From Bacteroidota bacterium (GTDB lineage Bacteria > Bacteroidota > Ignavibacteria > UBA10030): a stretch of DNA of 9,623 bases. The notes beneath the pieces are model-generated. The model was not told the DNA's origin. It searched no databases and saw only the letters and a program-made list of their open reading frames with translations. A program made the position numbers and the translations under genes. The stretch spans positions 1-9,623 of the forward strand of contig JALONE010000031.1 of NCBI GenBank assembly GCA_025455125.1. Reading direction: 5' to 3'. Shown piece after piece: positions 5,952 through 9,623 of the stretch (positions are counted from its first letter, which is position 1; every line of letters begins with the position of its first letter).

Positions 5952-7367
5952 CTATTGTTTTGCTGCGGAGCGAACTTGCTCCCATGCACTGCGGACGTGT
6001 TCTTCCGTTGTTGCGAGGTTGCCGATGGCGACCCGGAGCGTATAGCGGCCGTTCAATTTCGTATGCGAAAGGAAAACCTTCCCCGATGCATTCACGGTGT
6101 CGAGGATTCGGGAATTGAGTCGTTCAAGCTCCTGTTCGTCGTTCACGCCTGCCGGATGGAACCGAAAACAGGCCACGCTGAAGGGAACGGGGGCCAGCAA
6201 TTCGTACGCGGGATCGGCTTTCACCCAGGAGGCGAACATGTTTGCGAGACGACAGTGTTCGCGGATATTCGCCGCGAGTCCGTCGACGCCGAACGAACGT
6301 ATGACAAACCAGAGTTTCAGTGAACGAAACCGGCGGCCAAGCTGAACGCCCCAGTCCATGTAGTTCGTAACATTCGCATCAGCGGTCTTCAGGTACTCAG
6401 GGACCAGACTGAATGCCTGTCGGAGAATATCCGTCCGCCGGGTGTAGAGAACGCTGCAATCGATCGGCGTGAAGAGCCACTTGTGCGGGTTGACGACGAG
6501 CGAGTGCGACTCCGCGCATCCGTCCAGATGGTGACGGAGTTCGGGAACAAGCCCGGAGACGCCGCCGTACGCTCCGTCGACGTGGAGCCAGAGGTTCTCG
6601 TGCCGGCAGATCTCCGCGATGGCGGGCACCGGGTCGATGCTCGTGGTCGATGTCGTGCCGACCGTCGCAACAACACAGAAAGGGAGGAATCCTTGCTTTC
6701 GGTCCTCTACGATCGTTGCGGCAAGCAGGTCTGCGCGCATGCAGAACGATTCGTCGGATGCGATCTTCCGGACGCCTTCGTGTCCGATGCCGAGGGTGAT
6801 GGCCCCCTTCTCGATGGAAGAGTGAGCGTGTTCCGAGCAATAAAGACGCAGCGGAGGGAGATCGGACCGTCCGGACATTCCTCGTTCGCGGATGTTGCGA
6901 TGAAGATGCTCGCGGGCGGCGGCAATGGCGACAAGTGATGACACAGATGCGGTGTCGGTGATGACGCCCTTGAACGAATCCGGTAATCCGAGCATCGTCC
7001 GGAGCCAGTCGAGCACGACCTCCTCGAGTTCCGTGGCCGCGGGACTCGTGCGCCAGAGCATACCGTTGACGTTCAACGCGGCGCTCAGCATCTCGCCGAG
7101 GATTCCCGGGGCCGAGCCGGTGATCGAGAAGTACGCCATGAAGCCTGGATGATTCCAATGCGTGATTCCCGGAAGAATGATCTTCTCGAAGTCCTCCAGG
7201 ATCCTGGACATCGGTTCCGACGTTGCGGGAGGGAGTGGAGGCAGTCGCCGCGCAATGTCACCCGGCTGCACACGAGACAACACGGGATGCTTGGCAGGAT
7301 CCGCGAGATAATCCGCGATCCAGTCCACCACCTCATGTCCGTATTTTCGAAATTCCTCAGGTTCCAT
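5952..7367 (-). CDS. Group II PLP-dependent decarboxylase, aromatic-L-amino-acid type
   Basis: The protein has 471 residues from the ATG at 7367. It would remove the alpha-carboxyl of an amino acid, most likely aromatic (Tyr, Trp, Phe or DOPA), to give the amine. Motifs in order are EEFRKYGHEVVDWIADYL at the start, HWNHPGFMAYF, the PLP-stacking His in SEHAHSSIEKG (His182), HVDGAYGG with Asp264, and NPHKWLF with the Schiff-base Lys296. The mobile-loop Tyr336 (NYMDWGVQLGRRFRSLKLWFV) marks decarboxylases; by family knowledge the amine-oxidising aldehyde synthases carry Phe there. The length fits the family (about 470-480). A TTG five codons upstream could extend the protein, but those codons lie inside heptad repeat C, so ATG is preferred. 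No Shine-Dalgarno sequence is seen. It is a free-standing cytoplasmic enzyme with no amine transporter alongside. Substrate choice is inferred. Confidence 0.9.
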   Translation of the reverse strand: MEPEEFRKYGHEVVDWIADYLADPAKHPVLSRVQPGDIARRLPPLPPATSEPMSRILEDFEKIILPGITHWNHPGFMAYFSITGSAPGILGEMLSAALNVNGMLWRTSPAATELEEVVLDWLRTMLGLPDSFKGVITDTASVSSLVAIAAAREHLHRNIRERGMSGRSDLPPLRLYCSEHAHSSIEKGAITLGIGHEGVRKIASDESFCMRADLLAATIVEDRKQGFLPFCVVATVGTTSTTSIDPVPAIAEICRHENLWLHVDGAYGGVSGLVPELRHHLDGCAESHSLVVNPHKWLFTPIDCSVLYTRRTDILRQAFSLVPEYLKTADANVTNYMDWGVQLGRRFRSLKLWFVIRSFGVDGLAANIREHCRLANMFASWVKADPAYELLAPVPFSVACFRFHPAGVNDEQELERLNSRILDTVNASGKVFLSHTKLNGRYTLRVAIGNLATTEEHVRSAWEQVRSAAKQ

Positions 7368-7372
7368 CAGGT

Positions 7373-7406
7373 CAATCCACAATCCACAATCCGCAATCTC
7401 TAATTC
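7373..7406. repeat. Degenerate heptad repeat, copy C
   Basis: On the plus strand AATC occurs at exactly 7-base intervals at 7374, 7381, 7388 and 7395, followed by AATT at 7402. This is the cleanest copy, with units of the form AATCCAC. It spans the gap between the decarboxylase start and the upstream gene and overlaps that gene's TAG stop (7402-7400). It is inverted relative to copies A and B and in the same orientation as D. Confidence 0.8.
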
Positions 7407-7858
7407 TTATCTTCCTCTCCCGTATCCAGCACGATCTTCCACGAACCATCCGGTTGTTTCTTCCAGACAGTCGCGTATGTGCCGGTCTCGTGACGGAGTG
7501 TCCCCGTCGAGTCCGCCTTGTAGCGATTGTAGCGTCCGACCGTGTAGCCGATGACGCCGGGGATGAGCATCTCAGCCCTTGTCGGCCACCAGCGCAGGGA
7601 GAAGGTGGAATCCGCGAATGAAAGTGCCATGGCTTTCTGAATCGACTCGCGTCCCAGGATCGGAGGCAATGTATCGCCGAGCATCGATCCATTCGGGGCG
7701 AAGTACGACGCCCATGCGGTAGCACCGCCAACGGAAACCGCCAGGTCAAATGCGCGGTCGGCCTCCATCAACTGCTGGGGTTCAGTTCCCTTCACCTGTG
7801 CCTGCGCGACCATTGCACATGCACAAATCGCGAGTGACAATGTCTTGATCATCTTCAT
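7400..7858 (-). CDS. Secreted SnoaL/DUF4440-like (NTF2 superfamily) protein
   Basis: The protein has 152 residues from the ATG at 7858. The N-terminus MKMIKTLSLAICACAMVAQAQVKG is a signal peptide with a likely cut after AQA. The rest has the layout of DUF4440/SnoaL-like cone-shaped proteins: an opening helix LMEADRAFDLAVS, then WASYFAPNGSMLG, a LGRESIQKAM helix, and the closing strands GTYATVWKKQPDGSWKIVLDTGEE, which are highly typical. Such proteins bind small molecules or act as simple isomerases or cyclases; this one cannot be given a reaction. A GTG further upstream (7882) keeps the frame open, but those codons lie in heptad repeat D and would spoil the signal peptide. GGGAGA five bases before the ATG at 7858 supports the shorter form. 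It is exported, unlike its decarboxylase neighbour. Confidence 0.82.
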   Translation of the reverse strand: MKMIKTLSLAICACAMVAQAQVKGTEPQQLMEADRAFDLAVSVGGATAWASYFAPNGSMLGDTLPPILGRESIQKAMALSFADSTFSLRWWPTRAEMLIPGVIGYTVGRYNRYKADSTGTLRHETGTYATVWKKQPDGSWKIVLDTGEEDKN

Positions 7859-7860
7859 CC

Positions 7861-7897
7861 AAATCTCCCAATCAATAATCACAAATCACCCAATCGA
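7861..7897. repeat. Degenerate heptad repeat, copy D
   Basis: On the plus strand AATC occurs at 7862, 7870, 7877, 7884 and 7892 (spacings 8, 7, 7, 8). It occupies the space between the response-regulator stop and the SnoaL-like gene. Read on the minus strand it resembles copy A through GTGATTTG and GATTATTGATTG, indicating dispersed relatives rather than chance. Confidence 0.75.
7864..7869 (-). promoter_or_regulatory. Shine-Dalgarno sequence of the SnoaL-like gene, within repeat D
   Basis: GGGAGA ends five bases before the ATG at 7858 and decides between that start and the upstream GTG. It lies in the proximal units of the heptad repeat, so the repeat appears to supply the ribosome-binding site. 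Confidence 0.5.
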
Positions 7898-7911
7898 AAA
7901 TAGTCCCTGCC

Positions 7912-8670
7912 CTACAACAGTGTCCTCAATCTTTCATATCCGCTTCTGCTGATTGGCAGTTTGGTTCCATTCTTCAGGATCGCGACGCGACTGTCTTTTG
8001 CATACAGCTCGATCCGGGCAATGCGGTCGATGTTCAGAATGAACGAACGATGGATGCGGACGTACCGCGCATTGTCCAGATCCTCCTCGAGTTCCGTGAG
8101 GCGCTGTTGTTTGAGGTGCTTCGTTCCGCCCGTGTGAATGGCGATGTAGTCGTCCTGTGCCTCGACGTAATCGATCTGTTCAACGGGGATCACGTGGACG
8201 CGCGAGCCGCTTTTGACGAGCACGCGTTCGATGAGCGTGCCCTGCGGACGAGCGCTGGCGGCGAGTGCATGAGCCGAGAGCGGTGCGCGCGCGCGAAGGC
8301 GGTTCCGCGCGTGCTCGATCGCCTCGGTCAACCGTCCCTTGGTAAACGGCTTGAGCAGATAATCGACAGCGTGAACCTCGAACGCCTTCAGTGCATACCG
8401 ATCGTACGCAGTGGCGAACACGACCACGGGGGGATCGTCCAGCAATTCGAGGACCTCAAAGCCATTCAGCTTCGGCATCTGGATGTCGAGGAACGCAAGG
8501 TCCGGCCGTTCTTCATTGATGACCTTGACCGCGTCGAAGCCGTTCGCGCACTCGGCGATCACCTGAATCCCGGGAAGTGCAGAGAGATACTCGCGCAAGA
8601 CCTGGCGAGCCGGCTCCTCGTCGTCGACGATCACCGTCCGGAGTATGTCAGCGTGCCGCGTCGTGTTCAT
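7912..8670 (-). CDS. LytTR-family response regulator
   Basis: The protein has 252 residues. The receiver domain (about 11-125) shows the acidic pair Asp16-Asp17, phospho-acceptor Asp62 in LAFLDIQMPKLNGFE, Thr87 in FATAYD and Lys107 in DYLLKPF. A linker of about 25 residues leads to a LytTR DNA-binding domain (about 147-252) with VEQIDYVEAQDDYIAIHT, YVRIHRSFILNIDRI and LPISRSGYERLR, all family hallmarks. On phosphorylation it would bind promoter direct repeats and regulate transcription. Its ATG overlaps the kinase stop (ATGA), marking them as a cognate pair. No Shine-Dalgarno sequence is seen, which is consistent with coupling. Targets are unknown, and I could not identify a convincing LytTR site in the window. 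The short gap to the next gene would allow read-through. Confidence 0.93.
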   Translation of the reverse strand: MNTTRHADILRTVIVDDEEPARQVLREYLSALPGIQVIAECANGFDAVKVINEERPDLAFLDIQMPKLNGFEVLELLDDPPVVVFATAYDRYALKAFEVHAVDYLLKPFTKGRLTEAIEHARNRLRARAPLSAHALAASARPQGTLIERVLVKSGSRVHVIPVEQIDYVEAQDDYIAIHTGGTKHLKQQRLTELEEDLDNARYVRIHRSFILNIDRIARIELYAKDSRVAILKNGTKLPISRSGYERLRTLL

Positions 8671-9623
8671 TCGTGAGGGACGGCCGGAAGCTGCAGCGTC
8701 ACTTCAAAATAGTCATTGCTCTCCTCAACATCCACCCGGGCGTCGTTCCCGTACAACCGGTGCAGACGGTTCCGGACGTTCTCGAGGCCGACGCCGGTTC
8801 CGGCTTGCCGTGGATGCGCATCGTCGCATGGATTATCCACGACGAGGTGGAGCCTCTGCGATGTGCGGGAAGAGCGGACGCGCACGCATCCCCCTTCGAG
8901 CAAATGAGCAATTCCATGTCGTACGGCATTCTCGACCAGGGGTTGGAGAAGCAATGGGGGGACAGCCAGAGAACCGGTCGCTTCGTCCATGCTGATCTCG
9001 ACCTTCAGCCGCTCGCCGAAGCGGATCTGTTCGACTGCGAGATAGTCGGTGATGAGCGCGACCTCCTGACGAACGGTGATCGCCTGCTGCGACCCATGAT
9101 GCAGGCTCTTCCGCAGGAAGTCCGCAAGGCGAACCGTCATCTCGCGCGCCAGGTCGGGACTGGAAACGATCAGACTGGAGATGGAATTGAGACTATTGAA
9201 GAGGAAGTGCGGGTCGATCTGGGCGCGGAGCAGACGCAGCTCGGCGTCCTGCGCGAGCAGCCGGAGTTCGTACGACCGCCGTTCGCTGTCGCGTGCACGC
9301 TCCGCGGTGATCAGAACGTAATGCACGACGGTCGAGAGCAGGAAGACGAGAACGCCGATCCCAAACACCATGGGGACCTGCCGGCTGTAGGGTTCGGCGA
9401 CCGATTGCAATTCGAATGCCGCTTCGAGCAAGAGGATCCATCCGTTCCCAGCAAGCGTCCAGACCGCAGCGGAGATGAAAGAGGCGCCGAGGAATGGAAG
9501 AACGAGCTTCACGAGTGGCGTTACGCCGATGGGGAATGCACGGCAGAGGTAGTACGTCGACAGATTGAGAAACGCGTACACGATGATCATCGGCAGCATG
9601 ACGGAAAGCGCCAAGGACCATGA
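8667..9623 (-). CDS. LytS/YpdA-type sensor histidine kinase, 5' end beyond the right edge
   Basis: There are 318 codons visible; the frame is open to the window edge, so the N-terminus is missing. The TTG at 9614 is the first possible start codon inside the window but is probably internal, since the frame continues as SWSLALSVML in a membrane segment. Hydrophobic segments lie near 9611-9560, 9515-9480, 9455-9405 and 9380-9305. After a coiled linker rich in Glu/Arg comes the His_kinase motif LRAQIDPHFLFNSLNSI, with phospho-acceptor His at 9209-9207. QPLVENAVRHGI (N-box) and GTGVGLENVRNRL (G-box) show an HATPase_c domain. It would autophosphorylate in response to an unknown signal, perhaps sensed in the membrane, and pass phosphate to the adjoining LytTR regulator. 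Confidence 0.92.
   Translation of the reverse strand, partial: SWSLALSVMLPMIIVYAFLNLSTYYLCRAFPIGVTPLVKLVLPFLGASFISAAVWTLAGNGWILLLEAAFELQSVAEPYSRQVPMVFGIGVLVFLLSTVVHYVLITAERARDSERRSYELRLLAQDAELRLLRAQIDPHFLFNSLNSISSLIVSSPDLAREMTVRLADFLRKSLHHGSQQAITVRQEVALITDYLAVEQIRFGERLKVEISMDEATGSLAVPPLLLQPLVENAVRHGIAHLLEGGCVRVRSSRTSQRLHLVVDNPCDDAHPRQAGTGVGLENVRNRLHRLYGNDARVDVEESNDYFEVTLQLPAVPHE

Noticed and set aside
5660..5989. N-terminal extension of the secreted protein up to 5989
   Set aside because: It is arginine/serine-rich, would bury the signal peptide in the middle of the protein, and overlaps the more convincing double-CxxC gene in another frame.
7373..7897. The periodic repeats as a CRISPR array or transposon ends
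   Set aside because: Units are 7-8 bases with no spacers, copies are scattered, and no cas or transposase gene is present.
8577..9623. Long plus-strand open frame of 348 codons, with another at 8050-8676
   Set aside because: Both lie antisense to the histidine kinase and response regulator, whose motifs are unmistakable. Their translations are low-complexity, rich in Arg/Asp/Glu, and match no family.

Overview
This is a 9.6 kb bacterial chromosomal segment of moderately high GC in which all eleven recognisable genes lie on the minus strand, mostly separated by 0-60 bases. Described in transcription order, it runs from the right edge to the left. I see no tRNA, rRNA, transposase, integrase or CRISPR array. 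Lipoprotein and periplasmic signal peptides, a membrane LytS-type kinase with a LytTR regulator, sparse Shine-Dalgarno sequences and AT-rich heptad repeats in a GC-richer background would fit a member of the Bacteroidota/Chlorobiota/Ignavibacteriota or Gemmatimonadota sphere. That placement is a low-confidence impression.

Right part (9623-7912): a LytS/YpdA-like sensor kinase, cut by the right edge, overlaps a LytTR response regulator by ATGA. Middle (7858-5102): a secreted SnoaL/DUF4440-like protein, a group II aromatic-amino-acid-type PLP decarboxylase with the expected catalytic residues, a 66-residue double-CxxC protein with a His-rich tail, and an unrecognised secreted protein. Next (5061-4213): a lipoprotein that looks like a small outer-membrane barrel, then an 82-residue stand-alone TfoX C-terminal domain.

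Left part (4206-479): a dmsABC-type operon of the DMSO-reductase family, consisting of a molybdopterin catalytic subunit, a four-cluster ferredoxin subunit and a quinol-oxidising membrane anchor. Together these would pass electrons from the menaquinol pool to an oxidised substrate. Two things are odd. DmsA has no twin-arginine leader and cannot have one in frame, because the tfoX-C stop codon lies two codons before its start. dmsB carries a frameshift plus an apparent internal deletion that removes the first cysteine group. A creatininase-family amidohydrolase follows and runs off the left edge.

Four intergenic stretches carry the same degenerate 7-8 base periodic repeat (core AATC/GATT). It abuts gene ends and creates false non-ATG start extensions for two genes. 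I found no clearly new multi-gene system. The items most worth a second look are the damaged dmsB, the leaderless DmsA following tfoX-C in the same frame, and the heptad repeat family.
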